In this document: positions 1 through 12,960 of the stretch, one piece after another
Layout: each line of letters opens with the position of its first letter
How positions within the stretch are numbered: the first letter of the stretch is position 1
DNA from: Posidonia oceanica
Lineage: Eukaryota > Streptophyta > Magnoliopsida > Alismatales > Posidoniaceae
Direction of reading: 5' to 3'
Length of the DNA stretch: 64,000 nt
Assembly: GCA_037176725.1 (NCBI GenBank)
Contig: JAZBRS010000020.1
Coordinates: 96,366,501-96,430,500 of the forward strand
Position numbers and translations under genes: made by a program
Notes under the pieces: model-generated
The model's database searches: none
What the model saw: only the letters and a program-made list of their open reading frames with translations
Told to the model about the DNA's origin: nothing

Positions 1-2930
1 CGAAAGCACGCAAACCAAAACACACGTGAGTGACTAGACAATACGGTCACCCAGCACACACCCCACCTAAACCACTCAGCCAAACAGTACTAATGGAGCC
101 AACGTAACCACGCCACAGCAAACAAGCACGGGCATCGCACCTGGATGCCACAACACACAACAGGACAACGCACTGGTGCCTGGCAAGCAATAAAACTATG
201 AAACAATACCTTTCAAATCATTTTCCTCATTTCTTTTCAAATCATATGCATGCTCTTTCAAAATCTTAAAAGCATAATTGAAATGGCTACTCTAGACAAA
301 TCAAGTCCAAACCACAAAACCAAACTCATAGCCTGGTCCCACACCTTCATTGGGCGGACCAGACAGCCAACAACGTTTGAATGCCTCAATTGCATCCTAA
401 ATGCACAGCACAGCAAACACAAAAGTCAACCAAACACAGGGTCTCAAAGGCCAAACAACAACGCCTCAAAAGCACACAACAATCAAAACAATACTGAGAC
501 ACCACCCAGCAAAACACATGGTCCAACCTAGACCAAAGGCCAACGAGCTATCGCTCGGCAAACAAGGTCTGCTCCTCATCGGAGCCTGATTCTCTGAATC
601 AGGACAAAGCAACACAGTAGCGGCTCACTAGCGCAGGCCCTACGCCTCATTGGCGCGGCCACAAACACAAACAACTAAACTCTGGCCACAAGCAGCCGTC
701 GAAACACACTACACTGCCACGAACAGGGTACACCTATCCGTCCCGAAGTCTAACCTCCTCGGCGGGACCCCTCTGTGTCGTGTCACTCGGGTCCAAGTAT
801 CGACACTGGCCTCAAGCAGTAGCTAGAGATTCACCCCCGCACTCACTGCACTGCCACGAACACCCGCCCTGTGGAGGAGCGTGCCCGTCACGGCGTTCTC
901 TCACTAGAGGAGCCTTAAAAGCAATCCTCACTTGGGAAAGCTACTCACCCCACCTAGGCGAGCTGTTCTCACTCAGGACAGAACCACAGGGCACGCCTCA
1001 TCAGTGCCCGAAACTCAATGCTCCGAACCACTAGAGGCTTCTCACCCATAGGCTCAGCCAGCACCCACCAGTCTCGGTACCCGTAACAACCAGGGTATCA
1101 CACCCAACTACATAGGCGTATCATATCTCCCAAGTCCGCTGCCACGATACCACTAGGTACGGTTGGCACCTCGACCACATAGACCACAACCTAAGTGACG
1201 TGTCCGACCCACCAGGAACATCACGTTCCTGGGTCCAGGCGACACTCACCTCGGTATCTTGGCCCACAACAAACAATCGGATATTACCTTGGCAAACAGC
1301 TCACGACCCCAGGGGTATCAGTCGTCCCTGTAAGGCCAACCAGTGCCTAAGTCTCAGCCCACAACCAAAGCCACAGTGAAAACTTTTGCAAAACTAATGC
1401 ATTTTCTTTCCAAAACATCCTTTGGAAAACCATTCGAAATCCATTTAAATACCATTTCAAAACCTTATCCATCTTCCTTTTAAAACCCCTTTAAAAGCCA
1501 TTCAAAACCAATAAACATCATATATCAAAGCACCACAGAACACCGCGTCAAACATTGCACGGGACACCGCACCCAAGGCGGAACAACGGTCTCGAAGTCC
1601 CATTTGACTTACGAGGCCAGACACCAACTAAACACTGAGTCACATCACAACCTAGGGTTAATTATCAACCCTAGTGGCCATCTAAACCATTAAGGGGAGA
1701 ACTTAGTATTTCTAAGTTGTATAATCTTTTATACTAACCACAATACCTAAGGAATCTTACTAATTCATTTTAGGCATTCCCTATATCATTCTAATGATCA
1801 TCCTAATCATTATTGTGCCATAATTACCTACAAGGGAAAACTAGGAAGTTACCATATTAAACAACCAAAGGTAGGTTCAGGGTCTGGTTCGGCAGACCGT
1901 TTTGGAACGGTCGACCAGACCAGAGACCTGAGAAAACATCCAGGTCCTGATTCAGCACACCGTTTTCCAACGGTCGACCGAACTAGGGCACTGGTCTGGC
2001 ACATCGGACTAGTTTGGTCGAGTGAACCAGGGCCCAAGCTCACATTCAGAGCCAGATCGGCATACCGAAAAGACTCGTTATACCGAAAATTGGGTAAAAT
2101 CGGCATATCGAAATAATTCGGTATGCCGAACTAGACGACTAGAAACCCCCTTTTCACAAAACGACCCAAAATTGTCCTAAGTGGGAAATAGCCACCGGTC
2201 CCTGCACAAGCAACCAAAATACACAAACCACATACCCAAACAAAGATCTCGAGGCGATCTATGATTTAGGATAAGAAACACAACGATCCGTTGAGCAGAT
2301 CACAAGAAATCACCAAACAAAGCATGAGGGGCACTATTCACCTGAATCTCAACTACCGGCCATAAACATGCATAAATCCCCCATAAATGCTCAATAAATT
2401 CTACCAAGCATACATCCACATCAATCACACTATCATGATCCTATAATCATTTCCAGAAATCAAAGAGGATGCCTAAGGAGTGTGTACCTTTCACCGGTGA
2501 TGTGCAGCGACGAGCGACGCACCTCCTCCTCCTCGAGCTACTCCGGACCTCCACCTCCTCGTGGTGACGATGGTGGCAGCGCGGCGGTGGCGGCAAAGCT
2601 CCAGTGGCTCTGGTCTACTCCACTGTCTCCATCTCTCTCTCGTTTCTCTCCCTCTCTCTCTCTCATTTCTCACTTAAAAGAAAAGAAAAGGAGAAAGAAG
2701 GAAAAGAAGGAGAAGAAGGAAGGAGGAAAAGAAGAGAAGAAAAGAAGGAAGAAAAGGAGAAGTGTGAAACTGTCCACGGCACAGAGCCACAACCCAAGAC
2801 CAAGCAGCGACGCCAGATCAACAAACAACCACTGGAATACTGAAATAGGACACCGTACTACAGGAACGAGCCAAAGTCACATGCCAGCAACACGTGCTTG
2901 TCCCAGAATTTCAACTTGACTATCTAGTTC
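1..2930. repeat. LTR-like retroelement fragment, family F, copy F1
   Basis: No gene is seen here. The stretch is homologous to the reverse complement of about 47780-49491 and, in its right half, to the + strand of 46913-47750. Shared blocks include the A/T-rich stretch at 1690-1840 (reverse complement near 49240-49340) and the stretch ending with a cacc/ttcacc motif at 2460-2500 (compare 47560-47610). A pyrimidine-rich tract at 2600-2660 followed by a purine-rich tract at 2670-2760 resembles the regulatory part of a plant LTR. No protein domain, PBS or terminal TG/CA was identified, so the family assignment is by similarity inside this window only. The left end runs off the window. Confidence 0.6.
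1881..2140. repeat. Cluster of dyad-symmetric words in repeat F1
   Basis: At 1881-1921 an outer 8-bp stem (GGTCTGGT with ACCAGACC) encloses an inner stem ACCGTT-TTGG-AACGGT. A second ACCGTT-TTCC-AACGGT hairpin follows at about 1954-1969. At 2055-2135 TCGGCATACCGA-type words occur in both orientations, ending with the palindrome TTCGG-TATG-CCGAA. This parallels the hairpin clusters in the LTRs further right, with different sequence. Confidence 0.6.
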
Positions 2931-3588
2931 AAATGTCGCCAATAACACCCGTCCCTGCTAAATTCGTTAAACCAATCAATTAAGAAGGCAAACGAATTTA
3001 TGAACGTTACAATATAAAGAGGACAACACACATCTAGAGAGAGGGAAGATACATAGACAGAGAAGAAATCTAGAGAGAGAGAACCATGAGAGAAAAGAGG
3101 AGCATCTTGAGTAGAGAGTGCAATCCATATTGTCCTTGCATCATCTTAGACATTCTTCCTCCCCCTATTTCTTCTACACATTGTATTTTGTGAAGTGAGT
3201 TTAATCTTTTTCTTTTTAGTTTCTCATGTATTTGTATTTTTATCATTACGTTAAAGTAAATCAGAGACCAACCATTGGATACGTACTATTTATATTATTT
3301 GTTCTCCATGTATATACTTGTTTTGTTCATGATGCTACATTCATTAAATCATTATTTGTTTGATTTGTTCACTTTGATTTGAAGAAAGAAAAAAGAAGAA
3401 ACTCACTTGCACAGGAACCTTCAACATATTAGCATTCTGTTGAAGAAGCAAATAACTCACCACATCCGCAAATCTACGTATCTAAGGCATCTCAAGGATG
3501 CATGTGGAATGTAGAAGTTGAGCTAGAAGAGACTCGAAGGTCCGTATCCACAATCTCCACTTCTGCTCCTCATTATGAGTGAGTCTAG
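2931..3588. other. Intergenic, no gene; TATA-like motif and GA-rich block
   Basis: An AATATAAAG motif near 3010 is followed by GA-rich sequence (3030-3110) and a pyrimidine-rich stretch. This could be an old LTR promoter, but no coding sequence, primer-binding site or terminal repeat supports it. The rest is A/T-rich sequence without recognisable content. Confidence 0.35.
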
Positions 3589-3745
3589 GGGTGTACATAG
3601 GTCGAGTTAAGAATAAACCCACAATCCAACCCAAATTGTTCGGGTTAGATAATTTTAAACCTATACCCAACCCAACCTCAATCTAAACCGAACCCAACCC
3701 GACTCACAAACTTCAAGTTCGGTCGGGTCAATTCTCGAGTTTTAT
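3589..3745. mobile_element. Possible short hAT-like non-autonomous element
   Basis: The block starts with TAGGGGTGTACA and continues as degenerate CGGGTT/AACCC words in both orientations, ending near the word GGTCGGGTCAATT. This composition is common in non-autonomous hAT-like elements of plants. I did not find a clear matching inverted terminus or target duplication, so the boundaries and class are tentative. Confidence 0.3.
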
Positions 3746-3898
3746 GTGTACTTATTAAGAACTAAATATTACATTTATAACATATTGTATAAAAATATAC
3801 AACACTAATAGCAAACATAAAATAATGAATAATATGGTTATGTTGTAGACAAAGACAAGATTTGGTGGTATTTCTTGAATAATATAAATTAACACTCT

Positions 3899-4225
3899 CA
3901 CTACTAGAAGAACAGGAAATTGCGAGGACACCAAGTCCTCGCTAATGAGCTTCATGAGGACATTGCGAGGACAAAAAGTCCTCGCAATATGCTTAGTCGT
4001 TAAAAGGCATTTACGAGCAAATTTCCTAGTAAAGTCCTCACGAAAAAGTTTACAATGACTTAGGGAGGACAAAAAATCCTCGCAGGGTCTTCACTATTAG
4101 TTGAAATTTCCTCGCAATGTACACACTAAGTCCTCGCAAAATTTTTTAAAAAAAAATTAAAATTTAAAAAATTTCAAGGACTTTGCGAGGACAATGTCCT
4201 CTGAAGATTTACTTCTGTACCTTGA
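3899..4225 (+). mobile_element. CACTA (CMC/EnSpm) transposon end, truncated
   Basis: The sequence from 3899 begins CACTACTAGAAGAACAG, the form of a plant CACTA-transposon terminus. It is followed by many copies of the subterminal word TGCGAGGAC and its complement GTCCTCGC, in both orientations, up to about 4200. The opposite terminus (ending TAGTG) with a 3-bp duplication was not found nearby, so the copy is truncated or the other end has decayed. No transposase coding sequence is visible. Confidence 0.65.
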
Positions 4226-4922
4226 AGATTTGCACTCTGAAGATTAGCTCCTGCTAATAATCCTCCAAGAAATTCATTACGGAAAAATCTTCACAAAAGA
4301 GTCAAATCTTCTCTTATTGTTTGATTGGTGAAGATAACACAAACAACAAAATAAAAGACTAGAGATAACTCTAGGTAGAGAACAATTGACTTAACAAACT
4401 TCCGAAACAAAAAAAATAAATAAAGAAAATTGCCAACTATGCCAGGCTACTAAAACTGAGGTCAGACAAAATAAAGGGAAAATGAATGGGACAACTCTAG
4501 AATGTCAATGTTCCAACATAGTGCAAAAGCTTTGACAGGAAACGTGTCGAACTATTGTTGTTGTGGTGGCACAATGCAAGAGCTCCGGCAACATGGATGG
4601 TAGAGAAGCTCTGGTAATGTGGCATCGTGGTACAATGGAGAAGTTCAAATAGGGTGGAGACGCTTCGACAGGGAAGGTCTTGGTGGTGGCATAGTGATGT
4701 GGTGGCATAATTATGTGGTTTTTGTAAGTATTTAAGTATGTAAATTTATAAAGACATCCTTGTAAAATATGTATATAATATTATTTAAGATAACTATAAA
4801 TATTATTAAATGAACTTTAATCTAGCTAGTTAATGTTCAGATTTGGCATGTGCATTTTAACGAGCCTATAATTGCACTCGAGCAATGGTTCATCTATAAA
4901 AGAGTCGAGCTCGAGTAAAGCC
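4226..4922. other. Intergenic, no feature recognised
   Basis: A/T-rich sequence with short GAAGATT and GGTGGCA words. No domain, RNA gene or terminal repeat is seen. Confidence 0.4.
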
Positions 4923-4925
4923 TTT

Positions 4926-4940
4926 GGCTGCGTTTGTTTG
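4926..4940 (+). repeat. Left terminal inverted repeat of the PIF/Harbinger element
   Basis: GGCTGCGTTTGTTTG, preceded by TTT. It pairs over all 15 bases with 13859-13873. Confidence 0.7.
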
Positions 4941-6164
4941 GCTGAGCTGGCTCACCACACTTGGTTGGAGTGAGTACTGTAGCCGTTCTAAAAGGGTGAA
5001 ATAACAAGCCCACTCCCAACGAGAGCGTCGTTTGTCAACTGCCTCCGCCCGCAGCTCCCGATGATTGCCATTCCCATTCTGTCCTCCGACGACACATTTG
5101 GCATGGGTGCTTCTCCTCATCCTGTAAAATGGGTGCTTCTCCTCATCCTCCATGGCCTTTTGTTTTGTTGGATGCAAGACGTAGCAAAGCCAGCGAACAA
5201 GACAGCGAAGAAGAAGAAGAGGACGGCACCGACATCGCAGGAGGAGCAGGAGGGCAGCACCGACACTGCAAGAGGAGCTGTAAGGTAAGACCTTCATTGT
5301 GTTTGTTTGACAGCTCAACAAACTCTCATCCACTAGAAGCTTAGCGAGCAAAGGTTTACTTTTTGGGGTTTTTATCAGCTTATTCTTTGGGGCTTTTGAT
5401 CATGCTTCGCCATATTAGGGTTTTTTGAGACTTTCGATCATGTCTCGTCAGATTAGGATTTTTTGGGGCTTTCGATCATGTTTGATGCTTTGATATGTTT
5501 CTATTTTTGGGACTTTTGATCATGCTTGATGCTTCGATGTGTTAGGGTTTTTTGGGCCTTTCGATCATGCTTTGATAGACCATGATGTGTAGTAGGAGGA
5601 TTATTATCTATTTCCAGCATGATCTTGGTGCAAATGATAGATCAACTACAGATGAGATGATCAACTACAGCATTATCTGTTTCTATTAGTATAGATTCAT
5701 AATCTTTGAGCGAATGATGAGATGATCAACTACAGTGGTAAGAGCGAATGATAGATTTCAAAAGATGTGCAGGATAATTTTAGGTTCTCTTCTTGTTTGC
5801 GTTTTGCCAAATCAAGATGATTCTTGTTTTCAATTTGAGTATCTTCAAGCCTCTGTCGTTAGGTTTTTGCATCACTACTATCAATTACTGGATTTAAGCA
5901 GTTGATTCCAAATCTTACCTTAGTACTTAGCTTGAAGACATTATTACTTAGCAATGATGCTGTCAATTGCATCATTCCTCTGTCACAATGCTTTTTTATA
6001 GATCTTCTCATATATATGTCCCTTCTTTTCAAGATAGATGCATCAGTGCTGATTTTTGTTTGATAAATGTTAATGCCATTGCTTTGCTTTGCTAAGTATT
6101 TATTTGGGATGACTTTTGAGTTTATTTTTGCTTTGCATGTCATATAATGTTGTAGGTAGTAATA

Positions 6165-6834
6165 ATGCCATTCGAAAATTCAAATAGGAGGAGGATTGAT
6201 TTCTTCTATGGATTCCTTGCACAACGTCTAATTTCTCACACCTACCTGAATCCAGGCAGACTATTTTTGAAATGTGCTCAGCTGATGGTAATATTTTTCA
6301 GTAGTGTATGTGCATGCATAATACAAGCTTCTGTTGTTATATCCTATTCCATGATATATACATGTCAAATTATATGCAGGAGGATAAGAGATGCCTCTTC
6401 TGGGTTTGGGAGGATGAACATATCAATGATGAGGCAAATGAGGTAGTTGGGGCAGATGGGAAGAGCATCTTTTCCATTCTCCGCATACTTGTTCCACCAA
6501 TAAAGGAGGATGTAACTGTCAATAATAATGCTGCTATTGTGCTTCCACAACCAGTCAAGTTCTAGGTGCTCTTGCCATGATGATTTTCGGAATTAAGATG
6601 GTTGCTGCATGGAATTAAGATGGTTGCTTCGAATTGTGATGTTTGGAATGCTAGTTGTGAAGCCTTTGAGAAGGCACAGTTAGAGATAAATGCAGAAACT
6701 CGTTAGGAATTCAAAACTATGGATGCTGCTTGGAAAATTGCCAGGAAGCGTGACAATCTTCTACTCTTCATTGCCCTACTTGGCATATGGATCACCATTC
6801 TTCTTGCGTTAGAAGGGGTGGTATGCTCTAGTCC
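6165..6834 (+). pseudogene. GRF-type zinc-finger protein remnant with C-terminal membrane segment
   Basis: A first exon (6165-6286) encodes a block with SHTYLNPGRLFLKC, the signature of GRF-type zinc fingers (T..NPGR.F..C). A GT...AG intron (GT at 6287, AG ending at 6380) joins it to EDKRCLFWVWEDE, which matches the second half of the domain (C.FW.W.DE). Further downstream an interrupted frame encodes a charged segment and then a hydrophobic stretch containing LLLFIALLGIWIT. That is the layout of small plant GRF-domain proteins: finger, short helix, C-terminal membrane anchor. The expected first cysteine pair is replaced by FYGF and at least one in-frame stop occurs near 6704. The function of such proteins is not established. 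It lies inside the PIF/Harbinger element, on the strand opposite the transposase, so it may be captured cargo. Confidence 0.55.
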
Positions 6835-9475
6835 ACCATATTAATTTTGGGTTAAGACCGACACCATATTCAATATTAAATATGATTGACTGTACTTAAT
6901 TTGTGTTCATATCTTTTTTTGTAATATAACTAACCCCTAGTATTTAAACAATCTTATCTTTTGGCTGTCTTGTTGTATTTGTTTTTAGTGAAGGCAGTAG
7001 TATCTATTGTATTTGTAAGGGTCTATATATATGTGTGTATTTCGAAGAATGGTGGAATAATTATTTGTATTGTTACATCATCGGATGCTTGTTCTTATTT
7101 GGAACAAGTCTTTAATATTAGTCTAATGGGGAAATTTGTCGTCTTAAAGATTTTATTTCATTAGTTTGATAACAAACGCAATATCATGATTTTTCTGATG
7201 ATGTACTGGCTTCTATTTCTAAACCAGATTTCAGTTGTGATGATGACGTACTGGCTCCTATTTTGTTTCATTGGTTTGATAACAAGGCCCTTTTGCAGAA
7301 GTAACTCCTACTATTTTGTAACATTGCAACAATTTAAATGCCAGATACCAATATAACATTTTGAAAATATTTTCAAAGAAGGGTAACATAAATACTGAAA
7401 CATGTCCAAGCACTTAAAGGAAAATCATGCAGTCCATCTATGTGATATCAGAAAGTTTTGAGTTCATATTTCGACATGTGTGTTGGTTTCACCTCATATA
7501 TGATCCATGTTGACTGATTGGAGGAGTTTCTTTATTGTTGTTGATCATACCACAAGAATGTTGAATGTCTTCATGTGAAAGCCCTCACTGTGATGCTATT
7601 TTTGTAATGAAGGCATTGTGAACCAGGATCTTCGTCTTCTGGAAGGTAGTAATGCTTTACCATGTAATATTACCAGTTCCTTATTGCTAGCTTCTTCTTG
7701 AACAGCTAACTCGATTTCTTGTTAGCGTGTGCAGCAAAATCTCATGTAAATGCGTTTGTATAAGTGAATATTAATACATATATATCAAAGTATTGAATTA
7801 TCTCTGCGGTCCTGGTTAGTCTCGACAATCTAATCAAGTTGTTGTATGTCACATTCATGTGCTTTACAACCCGAGGAGAGGAGAAATTTTTGCCAACTGA
7901 AGTAGAAATGATAACAATTTCTAAATGATAACAGGACCAAATGAAATGATAACATGACCAACTGAAACTGTATTTCCCATCTTGATGTTAAATATGTATG
8001 CCATCAAACGTGAGCTTTAATTTTGCAGTTGCCAGGTCCCATATCTTCATCACCAAAAAACTAAAAATTTAAAAATAACAGCAAGAGTTGCTCGTTCAAT
8101 GCAATAACTATCTTCTACTCTCTATGAAGGAGTTTAACATGTTAGACGTCGAAGAAAATATTCATTCTTTCCCTTGCTTGATAATATGAACCAACAAACA
8201 GTAGCCAACATAGATATAGCAAGATTTCTAAAAACAGTTTAAGGAAATTATATGCACCCTAAACCAAATAACACAAGCCAAAGATATTTTAATGCGTGAA
8301 GCGTTAATTTAAAAAGAAGCCTCAAATCAGAAGCAAAGCTCTAAATATTACACCAAAACAACTATTTTTTGTTGTCAAAGCAGTGAACACCAAAGCGAAG
8401 CGGTGCTGGTAAGAGATGGGGACTTTAGCGGTACATGATGACTACTCACTCTTTTTAAATCGCTGGCAAGAAAATTTAAATAGAAACCAAGGTTATTTTT
8501 CGACTTATGACACGTGCCAACAAGGACCATTGATAGGTATGAAAAAGTTATTACTGAGAGACAGTCAAGAAATGCATTATCTGACAACCAGGACAAGGAT
8601 CATCACAATAAAAATTAAAGATCAGAAACTTCTGATATCAGATAAGAGTAACTGTAAAACAGGAGACCAAAAACAATTTTAGCTCAAAAGTAATAGACTA
8701 ATAGTATTGTATGTGACGACAGCAGACCACCTAAATCCCTTGATAAACTTTATCAAAAGTAATAGTATAATACGTTAAATATGTATGCCATCATACCTTC
8801 CCATCCCAAAAGCTCAATCATGTAAATAAGTGAAGGTAAATATTAATAAAACAGTCGTTCTTCCATAACGTATTGAAGATTTTGATCTTACATAAAAATA
8901 AACAGATATTACATCACATGGTAGCTTAATAATGCTGTACATGGAGAAGACATGGATCTTAATAATCATGCGGTATAAAATAGAGTTCAGATTAGATAAG
9001 GCAAAGGCAAGGATATATAGCTTTTGATAAAGTACAAATATATTGAGAACGATAAGATAAATAAACTTGCCAACCAATTAAGCACCTGTATAAATAAACA
9101 AGAATCCAAACAACAAAGCAAATGGCCATATTATAAGCACAAGCCACTCAAACACCTATTTTGTAAAGCACAAGCAAATGTACAGCAAGCAAGTTTTAGA
9201 TACACCTATTTTGCAAAGCACAAGCAAATGAACAGCAAACAAGTTTAGATACACCTATTTTGCAAGCAATCACATAATTTTAGCTTCATTCTGAAGACAA
9301 GGGCATAAAACCATCCAGAAAGTATGGTGTAAGTAGTTTAAAAATTACCCATAAAACTATCCAAAATACCACACCACCAAACTACTAAACAACACTATAA
9401 ATAAAAGTAGATAAAACAAAATTAAGCAAGTCCATCGATTAGCAAGCACCTCTATATCCAAGTCTTAAACTAGAA
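6835..9475. other. Interior of the Harbinger element, no gene recognised
   Basis: A/T-rich sequence with no conserved domain. It contains a partial direct duplication (GTACTGGCT and CATTGGTTTGATAACAA words at 7150-7310) and a repeated TTAAATATGTATGCCATCA word near 7985 and 8775, which suggest internal duplications or small nested insertions. Confidence 0.4.
9153..9275. repeat. Tandem repeat, about 50 bp, 2.4 copies
   Basis: CACCTATTTTG starts at 9153, 9203 and 9252, each time followed by an AAGCACAAGCAAATG-type segment in the complete copies. Confidence 0.75.
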
Positions 9476-10457
9476 GTTGAATGGCATGTCTTTCTTGAAT
9501 GCATCAAAACACATGTTCAGCCACTTCAGCAGCCACTTCACCTACTGTTCCAGAGGCTGTATCCCCACCCACAACTCCATTGCAGTGCATTTCTCGAACC
9601 TCATCATTGCAAATGTCTACAACTCTAAATTGGGGTCCACACCATCCTCACGAAGTAGCTCTACACACTTTGCTATGGTTGAAGATTTCTTTTTATCACA
9701 AATTTCAGAAATAAATAACCTGACTAAATCCATATGGCTTTGGGCCATCCACTTGTCGCTGAGCTTGGCCCTTTTGTCCCTGTTGCGCTCAGATGGCATG
9801 GATGATGGTTTGCTGTTGGGTTCAGAGGACTCGGAGTCATGGTTCAGCACATCAGTGTTGTCATCAAGCTGTGGAGGGGGGAACGAGGTAGTGTCATCAT
9901 CATTCTCAGTTCCAACAGTCTCCATAGCAGTTGCAAATGAACCAGGAATGAACGCATGCTCCCCAGTTGCGACATTACCATCAAACAACTTCTGCAATTG
10001 CTTTGCAAACTTTATGCCCTTGTATCTAAACTTCTCGCACTGAGGCTCACGCTACAAAGAGAATGAAACACATGTAGTTACAAAAACAGCATTTGGTGCT
10101 AACATTTAATAGAGCTATATATATATTTATTCAAAATGGCTTTTGATTGAATGCACTTACTAGCTTGAAGTTCTGCCACTACTTGTCGGAGGCTCCTTCT
10201 CATGTCCTTGTTCTGGGATTCCAACCGATCCCCATTTGGACCTCGATTGTCTTCCACAACTGCCAATCTCTACAAAACTTATCAAATTTGTTCTTCAATT
10301 GTGCATGGGTGCGATGAACATGAGTATGTTCCTCGAAGCTATTCTTCAACATCTCATACCCCTTTGCATCAAGATGGTTGCCAGGCTTGTGCCTCATCTT
10401 GGCCAAGTCAATGCAAATGTCTAGTAGCTCAAACACAAGTCCATCTTCCCAGTCCAC
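9476..10457 (-). pseudogene. Myb/SANT-like protein of a PIF/Harbinger element, broken
   Basis: Reading leftwards, the first exon (10457 to about 10160) encodes a Myb/SANT-like domain with the usual order: a start rich in acidic residues, a GNHLDAKGYEML block, then AQLKNKFDKF, DWQLWK and GIGWNP. A second block (10050-9476) carries an acidic low-complexity linker and a C-terminal helical segment ending in a FDAFKKDMPF-like motif, with TGA and TAG stops near 10199, 10178 and 9616. In PIF/Harbinger elements a Myb-like protein acts with the transposase in the nucleus to bind the element ends, and related host genes (L10-interacting Myb-domain type) are known. Same strand and proximity to the transposase support the element assignment. 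In-frame stops make it a pseudogene. Confidence 0.75.
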
Positions 10458-11255
10458 CCTATGGTCCCTTGCTTATATTTGCAATGGGGCTATCGTAGTG
10501 TCGGAGCTCCTAAGATTTCTCCACTTGACTTGTGTTGGACTAGTTCTTCGAGTCGAATGTGAAGGGATATTCTCCAATGGGACTGGTTGGTACATTGGTC
10601 TATTTTGTGGGTGACAGGAAGGCACAATCACTATTACGCTAGGACTATTAGTATTGGTGTCGACAGAAAAGCTGAGTAGGTTGGTATATTGCACACAGTC
10701 AAGGTCCATTGACTTGTAAAGACAAATCACACCCAAAACAACAAACTGGGCCAACATTAGTTACAAAAAATTTAACAAAAATAATTCAATATGATACAAA
10801 TCAGTACATACAACATAAGTCATCAAAAGTTCATACAACTAAAAATATCACGATTTATCCCACAAACTAATCAATATCTTACCCATGCATCCTTTCGTAA
10901 AAAAAAAATCTGAATAATCAATTATAGGTAATAAAGGAAGTCTGTAAAATCAAAGATGAGAATGGAAAGACAGGAATACTTAATTATCTATGAAGATGAA
11001 ACAGCAAATACAGTTGCAATATTGAGGGAAAATTCAGATAGAATTCTTGCCTCCATAAATTTTGCAATGAAATTAATGAGTTAAACAGAAAATTAATGAG
11101 TCAAATTATAGGTTAGTATAACAAAATGAATATTTCATAGATATCAGCTACTACAAAAAGTAGATGATGTACTAGTAAGTTGGATTGGCATTATATGAAC
11201 ACATTAGTTAGTCCAAAATAAATCCAACTACAAAAAACAGGTACATGGTTCCCAA

Positions 11256-12645
11256 CTAATGTACATTACATGCCAAATGAATTTGGTCACGTATCCCATC
11301 ATGGACAGCACCTATGTCACTTTCATCTAACATCACAGGATCATCATCTTCGTTGTCAGCCTCTTTATTGGGTTCCATAATAGCTTCTTCAATCTAAGCT
11401 TGTTCCAACACTGCATCCATTTGATGTTACTCAATGATGAAGTTGTGGATGGTCATGCAAGCAACCACTATCTTAACTTGTGTAGGGTATTAATATAGTG
11501 GCATTAGGTTGAGTATATTCCACCGTTTCTTAAGAACACCAAATGATCTTTCAATCACATTCCTTAGCGACGAATGAATGTGGTTGAAGTGTTCTTCCTT
11601 CCCCTTAGGTTGTGAGCTTTGAAACTAGGCAACATGGTACCTTATTGTTCGATACGGCGCAAGGTAACCTTTCCTATTTGGATATCCAACGTTCACAAGG
11701 TAGTACTTATCTAGATTTTAACATATTTATAGTTATGTAATGGTCTAAACATGACAAAAGTTTGATGTTAAAATTAAAGCGAAAAAAAGTTTCATCTAAC
11801 TTCTAGGTGGGTGAGGGAAATTGTGTTCGAGATTAGATATTGTATGATTAAAGACGTTGCAATCATGGACAGTGCTCTCCCAATTGGTGGACACAAATGT
11901 GAATCTCATACTAAAGTCACACACTCCAAGCACATTCTGAGTTGTATGCCTAGGGTCCCTTCCACACCTGAATGCAAGATGTGATTTCTTTTCTACCATG
12001 CAGTCAATGGTGTGCCGTCTAGTGCATCAATTGCATCTTTAAAGAATGGCATAACTTTCCATTCAAATGTTCCTTAATGTGACGGGGGGTTTGTGTTAGG
12101 CATTCCTTGAGACATATCAAATCTAGTGTCCAAGCAATGATAGCATCCAGCACATGGTGTAGGTACTTACTTATTGTCTGCCTAAAATGTTGCTGGTTGT
12201 GTTGAAGAATCCTATTCTTATGACTACGACCAATTGTTTGAAGGAAAATCTGTACTTGTTCCTCGACTATAATCCAACAACTATTTGACAACAGATTTCT
12301 CTTTCTAAGAATATTATAGAGAGATCTGAAGCTATCCGACATCATCCTACAACTGTCAAAGCACAATCTCTAATGCCCATTTAACATGTTATTAACTATT
12401 CCAGCACATGTAAACCCAGCATTGTGTACAACTTGCCATGAAGGGTACACAATTTCAAACCATTTCCTCATTTTATTGTATAGGTATACAAAGAACTCGA
12501 ATTCCTCCTCTGAGTTATCTATTTCACTATTTAAATCATAAATATTAGTAGGGTTGCCGAAGTCAAATATTATTATTAACAATAATTGTGTCTTCAGTGA
12601 GTTGCAAGATTTACAACATATGGGAAACACATTAATTTTAGACAA
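11256..12645 (-). pseudogene. PIF/Harbinger DDE transposase, broken
   Basis: The decayed frame still shows the family landmarks in order. Around 12366-12150 there is an N-terminal region with a RMMSDSFRSL segment, then VEEQVQIFLQTIG and ISKYLHHVLDAI. The first catalytic Asp sits in LDGTPLTAW (12020-12000), the second in VHDCNVF (about 11850), and the Glu in NVIERSFGVLKKRW (about 11540). Between the last two, KYYLVNVGYPNRKGYLAPY (about 11700-11650) is the typical pre-Glu block. The C-terminus is acidic and ends at a TAG at 11256-11258. All three catalytic positions are kept, but the frame shifts near 12370 and 12020, and several stops are present. Such proteins cut and paste the element in the nucleus and have been domesticated in hosts (HARBI1/ALP1 type). 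This copy appears dead. Confidence 0.85.
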
Positions 12646-12838
12646 GAAAAAAAACCTATTACTTGTGGCATCTAATTGGTTTAGATTAATTTGGACAAAA
12701 ATAATGGAAAATGATAGAAAAAAGGAAACTTGTTTACATTATAACATATGTATGAGGACTAAACAGCAAAACAAATAAGTGACCTACTACTTATAGCATA
12801 TATATGAGGACTGAACAAAACAGATTAGTAACATGTAT

Positions 12839-12960
12839 AATCTTTTTCATAAATTAGGATAACAGTAAATAACAACATATAAAATCTTTTTCATAAATTA
12901 AGACAAATTAGGACTTTTATAATCTTTTTCATAAATTAGGATAAAATGAGTAAACAACAC
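12839..12960. repeat. Short direct repeats, three copies
   Basis: The word ATCTTTTTCATAAATTA recurs at about 12840, 12885 and 12930 with AGGATA/AGACAA tails, giving a period of about 45 bp. It sits upstream of the transposase remnant. A role as subterminal transposase sites is possible but unproven. Confidence 0.6.

Noticed and set aside
3005..3200. Promoter of a host gene
   Set aside because: A TATA-like word and GA-rich leader-like sequence are present, but no coding sequence follows.
4505..4708. Small - strand protein
   Set aside because: Derived from degenerate GGTGGCA/GTGGTGGC repeats; no domain.
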